A stretch of 64,000 bases of DNA from Neobacillus niacini (lineage in GTDB: Bacteria; Bacillota; Bacilli; Bacillales; Cytobacillaceae), in the NCBI RefSeq assembly GCF_023715785.1, contig NZ_JAMBOX010000005.1, positions 62,001 through 126,000 of the forward strand, in the 5' to 3' direction. Under the pieces are notes generated by a model. It saw only the letters and a list, made by a program, of their open reading frames with translations, was not told the DNA's origin and searched no databases. Position numbers and translations under genes: made by a program. This document shows, one piece after another, positions 26,190-34,850 of the stretch (position 1 is the first letter of the stretch; each line of letters opens with the position of its first letter).

Positions 26190-27983
26190 TTATTTATTGC
26201 TCAAATATTCATTTAAGAATTCTTTCGCTTTTTTGCTGTCTGCCACCACTTTTAAACCAGTGTCGACTAGAGGACTTACCGTCGAAACAGCCTTCATCTT
26301 GTTTCCTTGGTAGAAGCTAATGAATTCATCTTGGTTTACAGAGTAAAGAATAGCTTTACGTAATGCCACGCTTTTAGAAACTTCGCGTCCTTTCATGTTG
26401 AAGGCAAGGTAGGAAACCCCGTTACTCTTGTTTTGTTGCAGCGTTAATTTTTTATCTTCTTTTACAAGATTATATTTTGTTTCCGGCACACCATTGAAGA
26501 TATGAATTTCACCGTTCCGCAGTGCAGATAAAGCACTGTCTGCATCTTGGATGAATTTCACAACAATTTCATTTACTTTTGCTTCATTTTCAGTACCCGG
26601 CATGTAAGCAGGATTTTTTACAAAATGAGCTTCATAATCATTTTTATAAGTTAAAATATATGGACCGCTAGCATAAAGGTGATTGTTGTAGCTTGCACCT
26701 TCTGTTATCGTTCTTTGGTCGCCATATGGCACATCTTTGTTGATATCAAAGTTTGCTACATCATAGGTATTGATGCTTTCCACTTGTTTTTTCGAAACAA
26801 TGCCGGCAGATTGGTGAGCCAGATAGTTCAATACCTGCGGGAATGGATTCACAGTTGTTATTTTTACGACTTGGTACGCACCAGACTCGTTATTTGCTTG
26901 CGTTTTGTCGGTAACTAATTGCTTAATTTCTCCATTAATTCCTGCTTCTAATGCTTTACGGATGGTTTTTCCATCTGCTGTTTTTCCATCAAGCTCGCTT
27001 AAATCGTTAATGATGGAGATGGAGTCCATATTTTCATGCAGACTGTAAGTACGATGGTCCGGAACAGATTTTTGATCCTTCGCACGGTTCAGAGAAAAGA
27101 CTACATCTTCTGCCCCAACACGTTCACCCGTATCTACCGCTTTTTTGTTGTTAACAGCCGCGAAATGAATATCATCGCGCAGCAGGAAGTAGTAGTCTTT
27201 GCTTCCTTCAGCAATCGCGTGATTTAAAGAAAGTGAACCATCAGATACAACCTTGTCATCGTCAGTTAGGTTTACCAAACGTACATACATGTTTGTATTT
27301 AACGTGTTGATTGAACCGTCATTCCCTTTAATCGGGTCTAAAGATGTTAAAGAAGCAATCTGCTGATGAACGATCAACGGCTGGCTAGCGCGTTTGGATG
27401 GGTCGACGAAGTCGTATTTTTCCCAAACCTGTGCCCTTGATTTTGGCAAACGGACAGTTGATTCATTCACTACTTGGTTGTTAACCGCTTGAGCTTTATA
27501 GGAAGTAAACATCGGTACAATGTAGGCATTGTCTAAAACCACGTGTTGTTCTAATTCTTTGTATGTTTTTTGGTATTCTTTAGGTAATTGTTTAGCCGCT
27601 TTGCCTACTAACTCATCCGCTTTTTTATCAGCAAATAAGCTATTGTCACCGTCTGAAGTAAATAATGAACGAACGGCATAATCAGGGTTACCTGTTACGG
27701 TTGTCCAGCTATTTACCGATAAATCGTAGTTACCAGCTTCTTTTTGAGCCGTAAAGCTGCCGTAATCCGGTTGGATATTTAGCTTTACCTCAAAACCATT
27801 TTTAGTCAGTTGGTCTCGCAAGATGTTCATACTATCTTCGCTTGTAGACATCCCTAAAATTTCAATCGTTGGTGCTTTCCCTTTTGGAGCTGATTTAGCA
27901 TCATCTTTTACATCTGATTCAGTTTTAACGCAGCCTGTGATAAATAACATGAATGCTGCTAGCAGAAAACCTAATCTCTTCAT
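26190..27983 (-). CDS. Peptide/nickel-type ABC substrate-binding lipoprotein with apparently permuted domain order
   Basis: 597 residues. Signal peptide and lipobox FITGC (Cys18). Segments typical of the SBP_bac_5 family are all present but in shifted order. Residues 38-165 (PTIEILGM, then NYDLSVNSW, then IVPMF) read like the C-terminal part of an OppA/DppA-like protein. From about 200 the usual N-terminal part follows (SLTSLDPIKGNDG, then FLLRDDIHF, then AEDVVFSLNRA). The end (YLAFNMKGREVS, then AKEFLNEYLSNK) is where a normal protein would go on into the NYDLSVNSW-like part. So the chain seems circularly permuted. It is last in the operon, after two permeases; the ATPase gene diverges. Imports peptides or metal chelates by family. 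Confidence 0.82.
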   Translation of the reverse strand: MKRLGFLLAAFMLFITGCVKTESDVKDDAKSAPKGKAPTIEILGMSTSEDSMNILRDQLTKNGFEVKLNIQPDYGSFTAQKEAGNYDLSVNSWTTVTGNPDYAVRSLFTSDGDNSLFADKKADELVGKAAKQLPKEYQKTYKELEQHVVLDNAYIVPMFTSYKAQAVNNQVVNESTVRLPKSRAQVWEKYDFVDPSKRASQPLIVHQQIASLTSLDPIKGNDGSINTLNTNMYVRLVNLTDDDKVVSDGSLSLNHAIAEGSKDYYFLLRDDIHFAAVNNKKAVDTGERVGAEDVVFSLNRAKDQKSVPDHRTYSLHENMDSISIINDLSELDGKTADGKTIRKALEAGINGEIKQLVTDKTQANNESGAYQVVKITTVNPFPQVLNYLAHQSAGIVSKKQVESINTYDVANFDINKDVPYGDQRTITEGASYNNHLYASGPYILTYKNDYEAHFVKNPAYMPGTENEAKVNEIVVKFIQDADSALSALRNGEIHIFNGVPETKYNLVKEDKKLTLQQNKSNGVSYLAFNMKGREVSKSVALRKAILYSVNQDEFISFYQGNKMKAVSTVSPLVDTGLKVVADSKKAKEFLNEYLSNK

Positions 27984-28039
27984 TTCTGTTCAACCTCCGT
28001 TGTGATTTTTTTAAAAGTGATCTATTAAAAAAAATAAAT

Positions 28040-29542
28040 CTACGAATCTAACTTTGGATCCAACGCATCCCGTAAACCATCCCCCAGGAAGTTAAAGGAA
28101 AGGACCAACAGAATAATGGCTATTCCAGGGAAAATGGCTAAATGTGGATTGGTTTCCAGATACATACTGCCGATTTTTAATATATTTCCCCATTCCGGAA
28201 TATGCGGTTCCACTCCCAAGCCTAAAAAACTTAAGGAGCTTGTCGCAATAACAGCACTGCCAATAGTTAACGAAGCTTTCACAATCATTGGCGCAAACGC
28301 ATTTGGAACAATCTGTTTAAAAATAATTTTCCATTCGTTTTCACCTAATGCTTTGGCTGCCTCAACGAATTCAAGATTGGAAACAATCAAGACATTCGCC
28401 CGCATCGTTCGTGCATATGTCGGAATCGAGCCGACGCTTAATGCTATGATTAAGTTAAAGGTACTCGATCCAAATGCCGCAATAATCGCAATCGCCAGCA
28501 AAATGCCTGGGACGGCATATAACACATCAAGGCAACGCATGATGATATTATCTATCGATTTTTGATAGTAGCCCGAGATGGCTCCTAAAAAACCACCAAT
28601 GACAAGTGGGATCAAGGTCGTCAACAAACCTACCACCAAGGAAATCCGCGCACCGAAAACGATTCTGGAGAAAACATCCCTACCGAAATTATCGGTACCA
28701 AAGGGATGTGCCAAGCTCGGTTCCAAAAGGAGTGCACCGTAGTCGTTTTCTGTCGCAAAGGAACTGACAAAGGTTCCGTAGCTGGCGATTGAGATCGCCA
28801 ACATTAAAAACACGAATAAAAAGCCCAGCATGGCCGTAAAGTTGTTCGTCATGCTCATCCAGAATTGATTCCACTTATCGATGGTCGAGGCATCATTGCT
28901 TCGTGATTTCATCACCAAGCTATAACCTAGAATCAAACCAAAGACATTCCCAGTTAAACCAGTCAAAAAAACGATGATGCCCAGCCATTTCAATAATGGC
29001 TTTACACCCTGTTCTACATCCGTTTTTGCCAGGATGATGACCAAAAAGAGTTCAATTACCATTGCGAAGATTAGCAGGATCATCGCGGGCATGAATAGAT
29101 TTGACACATATGGTTTAAACAAATTGAACAGGGAAATCGCGAAAACCAGAAATTGTGTCAGGAACATATAGTAAGCAAGGGTATACTCAATCGAATCCTT
29201 CTTTTTCAACATTCGAAAGGCAAATGCCGCAGTAAAAAGATTCCCTGCAAATAAACTGAGCAGTTGAACAGCACTCAGTAGTCTTGTGCGTTTCTGGATC
29301 GCCCCATAAGTCAATAAATCTTTTTTTAGAAGCAGGGCAATGGCCCCTTGCAGGATGGATATAACAAAATAAGCAGCCGTTACGATTCCCCAGACGAAAT
29401 TCCAGGTCCCTTGTGCAAAATCATAAGCATTAAAGAGGAAGAGCAAGGTTAATGCGAATGAAAGGCACACTGAAAAATTTGCATTCTTATATTGTTGTGA
29501 TTGTTTTAGGGCAAACTCCTGTTGTGTTGTCACTCCATTCAC
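28040..29542 (-). CDS. Peptide ABC transporter permease, DppC/OppC-like with N-terminal membrane extension
   Basis: 500 residues against about 300 for normal DppC. Residues about 1-225 form an extra domain with some six membrane segments (for example LFLFNAYDFAQGTWNF, FLVIILAKTD). The DppC-like part follows, with HPFGTDNFGRDVFSRIVFGA and the EAA loop EAAKALGENEWKIIFKQIVP. It lies 3 bases after the upstream permease gene and before the binding protein. Extension role unknown. Confidence 0.85.
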   Translation of the reverse strand: MNGVTTQQEFALKQSQQYKNANFSVCLSFALTLLFLFNAYDFAQGTWNFVWGIVTAAYFVISILQGAIALLLKKDLLTYGAIQKRTRLLSAVQLLSLFAGNLFTAAFAFRMLKKKDSIEYTLAYYMFLTQFLVFAISLFNLFKPYVSNLFMPAMILLIFAMVIELFLVIILAKTDVEQGVKPLLKWLGIIVFLTGLTGNVFGLILGYSLVMKSRSNDASTIDKWNQFWMSMTNNFTAMLGFLFVFLMLAISIASYGTFVSSFATENDYGALLLEPSLAHPFGTDNFGRDVFSRIVFGARISLVVGLLTTLIPLVIGGFLGAISGYYQKSIDNIIMRCLDVLYAVPGILLAIAIIAAFGSSTFNLIIALSVGSIPTYARTMRANVLIVSNLEFVEAAKALGENEWKIIFKQIVPNAFAPMIVKASLTIGSAVIATSSLSFLGLGVEPHIPEWGNILKIGSMYLETNPHLAIFPGIAIILLVLSFNFLGDGLRDALDPKLDS

Positions 29543-29545
29543 CTC

Positions 29546-30976
29546 TTAAGAACTTTTCATCTGAGAACGGATTCTCGGATTTAATAAAGCATAGATAATA
29601 TCAACCACAAGGTTTACAAGAGAGATCGTAATCGCAATATAGACAACCCCTGCTAAAATCGATGGAGTGTCCGGAACAAATTGTTTATCGACGATAAAGC
29701 TTCCGAGACCGCTAATATTGAAGACCTTCTCCGTAACGGCAGCGCCGCCGAGCATTCCTCCAAACTGCAAGCCAATCACCGTAATGATTGGAATCATCGC
29801 ATTCCTTAGGGCGTGCTGGATTAGAATTTTTCTAGGCTTAAGCCCTTTCGCCTTCGCCGTCACGATGTAATCTTCATTGATGACTTCAAGTATGGATGAA
29901 CGTGTCATCCGAGCAATCGATGCCGTCAGTCCTGTACCAAGGACCATGACCGGCATGATGATCGACAGCCAATCATTCGGTGAATAGGTTGCCGGCAACA
30001 AATGCCATTTAATCGAGAAGTTCAGAATGAAAACCAATCCCTGCCAAAAATTCGGAATCGACAACCCGATTAGTGCAATAAACATAAAACTGTAGTCCCA
30101 GATGGAATTCCGTTTCGCTGCAGAAATGATGCCGATTGGAATCGCCACCACGACGGCCATCAACAAGGAACATACCGCGATTATTAATGTAATGGGGAAC
30201 TTATTGGCGATGCTTGCTGCAATGTTCTCATTTCCTGTGTAGGAAAACCCTAAGTCAAAGGTGATAATTCCTTTGACTGCATCAGCAAGTTGCACCAAAT
30301 ACGGTTGATCGAGACCGTATTGATGATTAAATTCTTGTCGCTGCTCCATCGTAGCTGCCTCACCCAGAATGTTCGCTGCCGGATCTGACGGTGAAAAATA
30401 TAAAATCGTAAAGACGAAGATGGCTACCGATATAATAACGAAAATCGTCATCACTAGCCGTTCGAGTATATATCGGAGCATCGGTCTTGAATAGCCCCAT
30501 AAGAACAAATACATTAAGATTCCCGGTATAAAACTAACCTTAACGAAGGCTGGATTTCTTAAACGCTCTCCAAAGAATGGCAGATAGGCGGCATCTTTGA
30601 TATTTTCCTCTGACAAACGAGCTTTAGCCATTTCCTCAGCTTGTATATCCGCTAGTTTTCTAGCTTCACGGCGCATCTCTTGCTCATCTATCGATTTATT
30701 AAAATAGTGCATTTTACTTTTGTATTGATCTTCATAACGGTCAATCCATTGGTCGTATACAGGAGACTGTTGCACTGCTTTTTTCTCTTTTTGGAGTAAA
30801 TGCCCATAGGATGAAGGTTTATACTTAAGTTGATAAATGAGCCAGGTCACCATATGAACAGGAAGTCCGAGCAGGATCAATAAGTACTTGAATAATGGCT
30901 GTTTTATGATTCCTAAATAATTCTTTTCAAAACGAAACGGTGTTTGTTCATTTTTTTGACCCTTTTCCGAAAGCAA
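29546..30976 (-). CDS. Peptide ABC transporter permease, DppB/OppB-like with N-terminal extension
   Basis: 476 residues. A DppB-like permease starts at about residue 167 (YILERLVMTIFVIISVAIFV, then YFSPSDPAANILG) and carries the EAA-like loop TAKAKGLKPRKILIQHALRN. The first 165 residues are extra: one or two membrane segments plus a charged helical stretch (DEQEMRREARKLADIQAEEM). First gene of the minus-strand operon, divergent from the ATPase gene. The pair of extended permeases suggests a distinct transporter subfamily. Confidence 0.85.
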   Translation of the reverse strand: MLSEKGQKNEQTPFRFEKNYLGIIKQPLFKYLLILLGLPVHMVTWLIYQLKYKPSSYGHLLQKEKKAVQQSPVYDQWIDRYEDQYKSKMHYFNKSIDEQEMRREARKLADIQAEEMAKARLSEENIKDAAYLPFFGERLRNPAFVKVSFIPGILMYLFLWGYSRPMLRYILERLVMTIFVIISVAIFVFTILYFSPSDPAANILGEAATMEQRQEFNHQYGLDQPYLVQLADAVKGIITFDLGFSYTGNENIAASIANKFPITLIIAVCSLLMAVVVAIPIGIISAAKRNSIWDYSFMFIALIGLSIPNFWQGLVFILNFSIKWHLLPATYSPNDWLSIIMPVMVLGTGLTASIARMTRSSILEVINEDYIVTAKAKGLKPRKILIQHALRNAMIPIITVIGLQFGGMLGGAAVTEKVFNISGLGSFIVDKQFVPDTPSILAGVVYIAITISLVNLVVDIIYALLNPRIRSQMKSS

Positions 30977-31129
30977 ATACTCACCCCCTTAGGACATTTT
31001 TTATTGTTGATAATTCCGAGTAGTTTAGTATATATTATATGTAACAGTGAAAAGTATATTAATAAAATGATTATATGTCAACTTAAAAAAATACAATAAT
31101 ATTACTACTAGAAATTGAGGCTATTCGAC

Positions 31130-32851
31130 ATGGACAAATTATTATCAGTCAACAATTTGCATATCTCTTTCCTGTCTAATCATGAAGTTTTCGAAGCGGT
31201 CAAAGGGGTTACTTTTGATGTCCGCAAAGGAGAAACACTCGGGATTGTGGGTGAATCCGGTTCTGGGAAAAGTGTGACGGCTAGGACAATCATGCAGCTG
31301 CTTCCTTCTCCCCCGGCCTTGATGACAGAAGGCTCGATTGAATTTGACGGAAAACTTATCTCTACTTTTATAGATAGTGAAATGGAAAAAATCCGCGGTA
31401 AAGAAATCAGTATGATTTTTCAGGATCCGATGTCGTCATTAAACCCTACCATTAAAGTAGGTAAACAAATCGATGAAGTCTTAATCAAACATCAGGGGCT
31501 TTCCGTAAAAGAAGCGAGGAAAGAATCTATCGAAATGTTAAAACTCGTCGGCATAAAAAACCCGGAAGAACGCTACGATCAATACCCGCATGAGTTTTCA
31601 GGAGGTATGAGGCAACGGGCCATGATTGCCATGGCACTCACCTGCCGGCCAAAGCTATTGATTGCCGATGAGCCGACTACCGCTCTCGATGTCACGATTC
31701 AAGCGCAGATTTTACGGTTAATGAAAAAAATGCAAAAGCAGTTTGGCACATCGATCATCTTAATTACCCATGATTTAGGGGTTGTTGCCGGGATGTGTGA
31801 CCGGGTTGTTGTCATGAAAAATGGCGAAATCGTCGAAAGGAATACCACGGATAAGATTTTCTCCTCACCGGAGCATCCTTATACTAAAAAGCTTTTGAAC
31901 GCCCTGCCTCGGTTAGATGAAAAGAAACATCCCAAGGGTAATATCGCTTTACCCGAAGATATCAATCCGGGACGCCCGTTAATTGAGGTACGGAAATTAA
32001 AACAAGTCTATCCGCTTGGCGGCGGAAGAACGTTAAAAGCGGTAGACTCGATTAGTTTTTCGATACAGCCAGGTGAAACGCTAGGGCTCGTTGGGGAATC
32101 CGGCTCTGGAAAATCGACAACCGGCAGACTGTTATTACGTTTGCAAGAGGCAACGGAAGGAGAAATCCTTTATAAGGGGATGGCGGTCAACCGATTAAAT
32201 AAGAAAGAATTGAAGCAGCTGCGCAAGGAAATTCAGATTATTTTCCAAGATCCTTATGCTTCACTTAATCCACGCATGAAGGTGCTGGATATTATCGGAC
32301 ATCCCTTGGATATTCATAAATTGGTAAAAAACAAAGCCGAACGAAGAGAACGAGTTAACGAGTTATTGGAACTTGTCGGGTTGGAAAAAGAACATGCGGA
32401 TCGATTCCCACATGAATTTTCAGGCGGTCAGCGGCAGCGGATCGGAATTGCCCGAGCGCTTGCGGTTAATCCGAAATTCATTGTATGTGATGAACCGTTA
32501 TCTGCGTTGGACGTATCCTTGCAGGCTCAAATCGTGGACTTATTAAAAGACCTGCAGAAAAAGCTAGGGCTGACCTACTTATTTATCGCCCACGATCTTT
32601 CGATGGTCAAACACATCAGCGACCGTGTGGCTGTGATGAATGCCGGAAAAATTATTGAACTTGCTGAAAGTGAAGAGCTATACAGCAATCCGCTCCATCC
32701 GTACACGAAATCGCTGCTGGCTGCTGTTCCGGTTCCCGACCCTGCAGTCGAGACGAACAAACTAAAGCAAGAAATGCCGGAAATGCCTCGTTTTGATTTC
32801 AGTCAATATGCTTTGCAAGAGGTGAAACCCGGGCATTTTGTGCTAGCCTAA
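31130..32851 (+). CDS. Peptide ABC transporter ATPase, fused DppD-DppF type
   Basis: 573 residues from the ATG at 31130 (GAGG upstream). Two complete ABC domains in one chain. First: Walker A GESGSGKSV, signature FSGGMRQR, Walker B LLIADEPTT. Second: Walker A GESGSGKST, signature FSGGQRQRIG, Walker B FIVCDEPLS. Each ends in the HPYTK oligopeptide-ATPase motif (EHPYTKKLLNALP, LHPYTKSLLAAVP). It energises the permeases encoded divergently; the shared 153-base spacer probably coordinates expression. Confidence 0.92.
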   Translation: MDKLLSVNNLHISFLSNHEVFEAVKGVTFDVRKGETLGIVGESGSGKSVTARTIMQLLPSPPALMTEGSIEFDGKLISTFIDSEMEKIRGKEISMIFQDPMSSLNPTIKVGKQIDEVLIKHQGLSVKEARKESIEMLKLVGIKNPEERYDQYPHEFSGGMRQRAMIAMALTCRPKLLIADEPTTALDVTIQAQILRLMKKMQKQFGTSIILITHDLGVVAGMCDRVVVMKNGEIVERNTTDKIFSSPEHPYTKKLLNALPRLDEKKHPKGNIALPEDINPGRPLIEVRKLKQVYPLGGGRTLKAVDSISFSIQPGETLGLVGESGSGKSTTGRLLLRLQEATEGEILYKGMAVNRLNKKELKQLRKEIQIIFQDPYASLNPRMKVLDIIGHPLDIHKLVKNKAERRERVNELLELVGLEKEHADRFPHEFSGGQRQRIGIARALAVNPKFIVCDEPLSALDVSLQAQIVDLLKDLQKKLGLTYLFIAHDLSMVKHISDRVAVMNAGKIIELAESEELYSNPLHPYTKSLLAAVPVPDPAVETNKLKQEMPEMPRFDFSQYALQEVKPGHFVLA

Positions 32852-32857
32852 TTTTGG

Positions 32858-32912
32858 GGGCCTGTACTTCCTGCGCATGTTAAAAAAGCAGGAGGAACAG
32901 GCCCTTTTCGGC
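32858..32912 (+). terminator. Intrinsic terminator after ABC ATPase gene
   Basis: Long stem GGGCCTGTaCTTCCTGC paired with GCAGGAGGAACAGGCCC, then CTTTTC. Confidence 0.8.
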
Positions 32913-32997
32913 ATAAAGCAATGATATTGATAGATGATTAGGTTTACACTACAATTATAGGGATATTGCCTTAAATCATGATAGTAAGGAGTTTAAC

Positions 32998-33507
32998 ATG
33001 AAGCCGAAAATATGGATATTGTTCCTCGCATCCTTTCTTCTATTATCTGCGTGCGGACAAAAAACACTCAGCGAGCCCGTTACATTATTAAATCAGGACC
33101 TGGACGAAGTAACATTTCCTCAAGAAAAACCGACGGTATTCTTTTTTATTACGTCCTATACCTGAGGACTTTGTGCACAGCAGCTGGTTCAGTTGCATGG
33201 AAATCTCGATAAGTTTGAAGACATGGATGTTCAAATGTACATTATTAGCAAGGATTCACCGGAAGAACAATACCAATTATATAAACAACTGGAAGAAAAT
33301 TATGGTCACAGCCTCACCTTTGTTTCCGATCCGAATTTTGAATTAATTGAACTTATGGGGATGAAAAATGGTGATGTCGCTTATAGGGGCTACGCAATGA
33401 TGGACCAGGAGGGTAAGGTTGTTTTTAATAGGATCAACGACCATTGGGGAGAGCAGATTGACAAAACTGCTGACGAACTGAAAAAAGAATATAACGACCT
33501 CAAATAG
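32998..33507 (+). CDS. Probable selenocysteine-containing redoxin (thioredoxin-like) lipoprotein, in-frame TGA at codon 56
   Basis: 170 codons from ATG (AAGGAG 6 bases upstream) to TAG at 33505-33507, with one in-frame TGA at 33163-33165. The frame before and after is one protein: signal peptide and lipobox LSAC (Cys19), then PTVFFFITSYT, TGA, GLCAQQL, then a thioredoxin-like remainder (VQMYIISKDSPEEQYQL, LTFVSDPNFELIELMGM). The TGA falls where the first Cys of a redoxin CxxC belongs, giving UxxC with Cys59 as partner. A SECIS-like hairpin follows, and a tRNA-Sec gene lies at 46873. Likely an extracytoplasmic thiol or peroxide reductase. Automatic callers would report only 33193-33507. The alternative is a nonsense mutation of a TGC/TGT Cys codon. 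Confidence 0.75.
33180..33196 (+). promoter_or_regulatory. Candidate bacterial SECIS hairpin
   Basis: GCAGCT (33180-33185) pairs with AGTTGC (33191-33196), six base pairs including one G-U, closing the loop GGTTC. The loop begins 20 bases after the TGA, near the 18 in E. coli fdhF. Bacterial SECIS elements need a GGU-like apical loop in this range for SelB binding. Confidence 0.65.
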
Positions 33508-33540
33508 TCCAATAGATATAACAAAGCTAAAAGTTAAACA

Positions 33541-33576
33541 AAAAAAGTGCCCTAAAGCATATGGGCACTTTTTTGA
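33541..33576. terminator. Bidirectional terminator
   Basis: AAAAAAGTGCCC/GGGCACTTTTTT stem between the convergent redoxin and Gfo/Idh genes. Confidence 0.85.
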
Positions 33577-33595
33577 CCTATTTGATCAATCCCGC

Positions 33596-34711
33596 TCATT
33601 TCGACGATTGTCTGATTTTTTCTTGTAATTTTTCGTAGTAAAGATCCGCATTTACAGGGAAATCAACGCTCTGGTTCATCCAGGATGACAAATAAATCGC
33701 ATTGGCAATTTCTACACTATGTAACCCATCTTCACCAGGTGCAAGCAGAGGTGTTCCTTGCACAATGGCATGGATCCAATTTTGAATGATTCCTAGATGG
33801 CCTGGATTATTACCATCCACTGGTACATCAATTCTATTGGATTCCGGCATTCCAAAGCCGCCTTTATATGTGGCGTTAAATTCTCGTTCTGATTGTGCCA
33901 GTTTGTAAAAAGTTAGGGCGTTATTTTCTACTACCATTTTTCCGCGGTCGCCGGCGATTTCAAAGCGATTCGTTCCAGGAGCTTCCCCGGTTGAAGCGAT
34001 AAATACGCCTGTCGCCCCATTTCCATACTCCACATAGGCAGTCACATCATCTTCCACTTCAATATCATGATATTTGCCATAGTGACAGAATGCATGAACA
34101 CGCTTTATTTCAAGGCCGGTTATCCATTGCCACAAGTCCAGTTGGTGTGGAGCTTGGTTTAACAAAACGCCGCCCCCCTCCCCTTTCCAAGTCGCTCTCC
34201 AGCTGCTTAAATCGTAATAGCTTTGGGACCGGTACCAATCTGTGATGACCCAATTGGTCCGTTTTATTTCCCCCAGTTCCCCCGCATGAATCAGTTCCCG
34301 TAATTTTTGATAGAGCGGGTTTGTCCGTTGATTTAGCATAATCGAAAATACCTTGCCGCTCTCTTCGGCCGCCTCATTCATTTCGATGACATGCTTGCTA
34401 TAGACCCCTGCCGGTTTTTCAACGAGAACATGTATCCCGTTGGCAAATGCCTTTGTGGCTAATTCTGGATGACTAAAATGGGGTGTCGCAATAATCACCG
34501 CATCAATCCCTGATTCTTGAAAAAATGCATCTTCATCTTGGTAATATTGGACATTTCCTGTCACTTGCTCTTTCATATCAGCAAGCTGCTGATTTCGGCC
34601 GCAAACCGCCGTTAACACTGCACCCTCTATCAGGCCCTTATCCAATTGAAGCGCATAGGTCCTGCCCATATGACCGATTCCAATTACACCGACTTTTATG
34701 TTCCTCATCAT
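33596..34711 (-). CDS. Gfo/Idh/MocA family oxidoreductase
   Basis: 371 residues. N-terminal Rossmann fold with GIGHMGRTYA (11-20) and the family EKPAG motif (about 98-102) that carries the catalytic Lys. The C-terminal half-barrel follows (GGGVLLNQAPHQLDLWQW, a substrate and dimer region). These NAD(P)-dependent enzymes oxidise sugars, inositols or their derivatives. No sugar-transport neighbours, so substrate unknown. Confidence 0.9.
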   Translation of the reverse strand: MMRNIKVGVIGIGHMGRTYALQLDKGLIEGAVLTAVCGRNQQLADMKEQVTGNVQYYQDEDAFFQESGIDAVIIATPHFSHPELATKAFANGIHVLVEKPAGVYSKHVIEMNEAAEESGKVFSIMLNQRTNPLYQKLRELIHAGELGEIKRTNWVITDWYRSQSYYDLSSWRATWKGEGGGVLLNQAPHQLDLWQWITGLEIKRVHAFCHYGKYHDIEVEDDVTAYVEYGNGATGVFIASTGEAPGTNRFEIAGDRGKMVVENNALTFYKLAQSEREFNATYKGGFGMPESNRIDVPVDGNNPGHLGIIQNWIHAIVQGTPLLAPGEDGLHSVEIANAIYLSSWMNQSVDFPVNADLYYEKLQEKIRQSSK

Positions 34712-34850
34712 ATTACCTCGCCATTCATCATACTTTTTATCCCAATAGTTCGTTCGATAGGAACAGCTTGGATAGCCTAATCTGTACTAATGGAACACTT
34801 CTACTCATATTCTAAAAAAAAGAATACCATAAAAAGGAGTGGAAAGTTAG

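Noticed and set aside
33193..33507. Stand-alone 105-codon ORF with TTG start
   Set aside because: No RBS; it is the 3' part of the TGA-containing redoxin frame starting at 32998.
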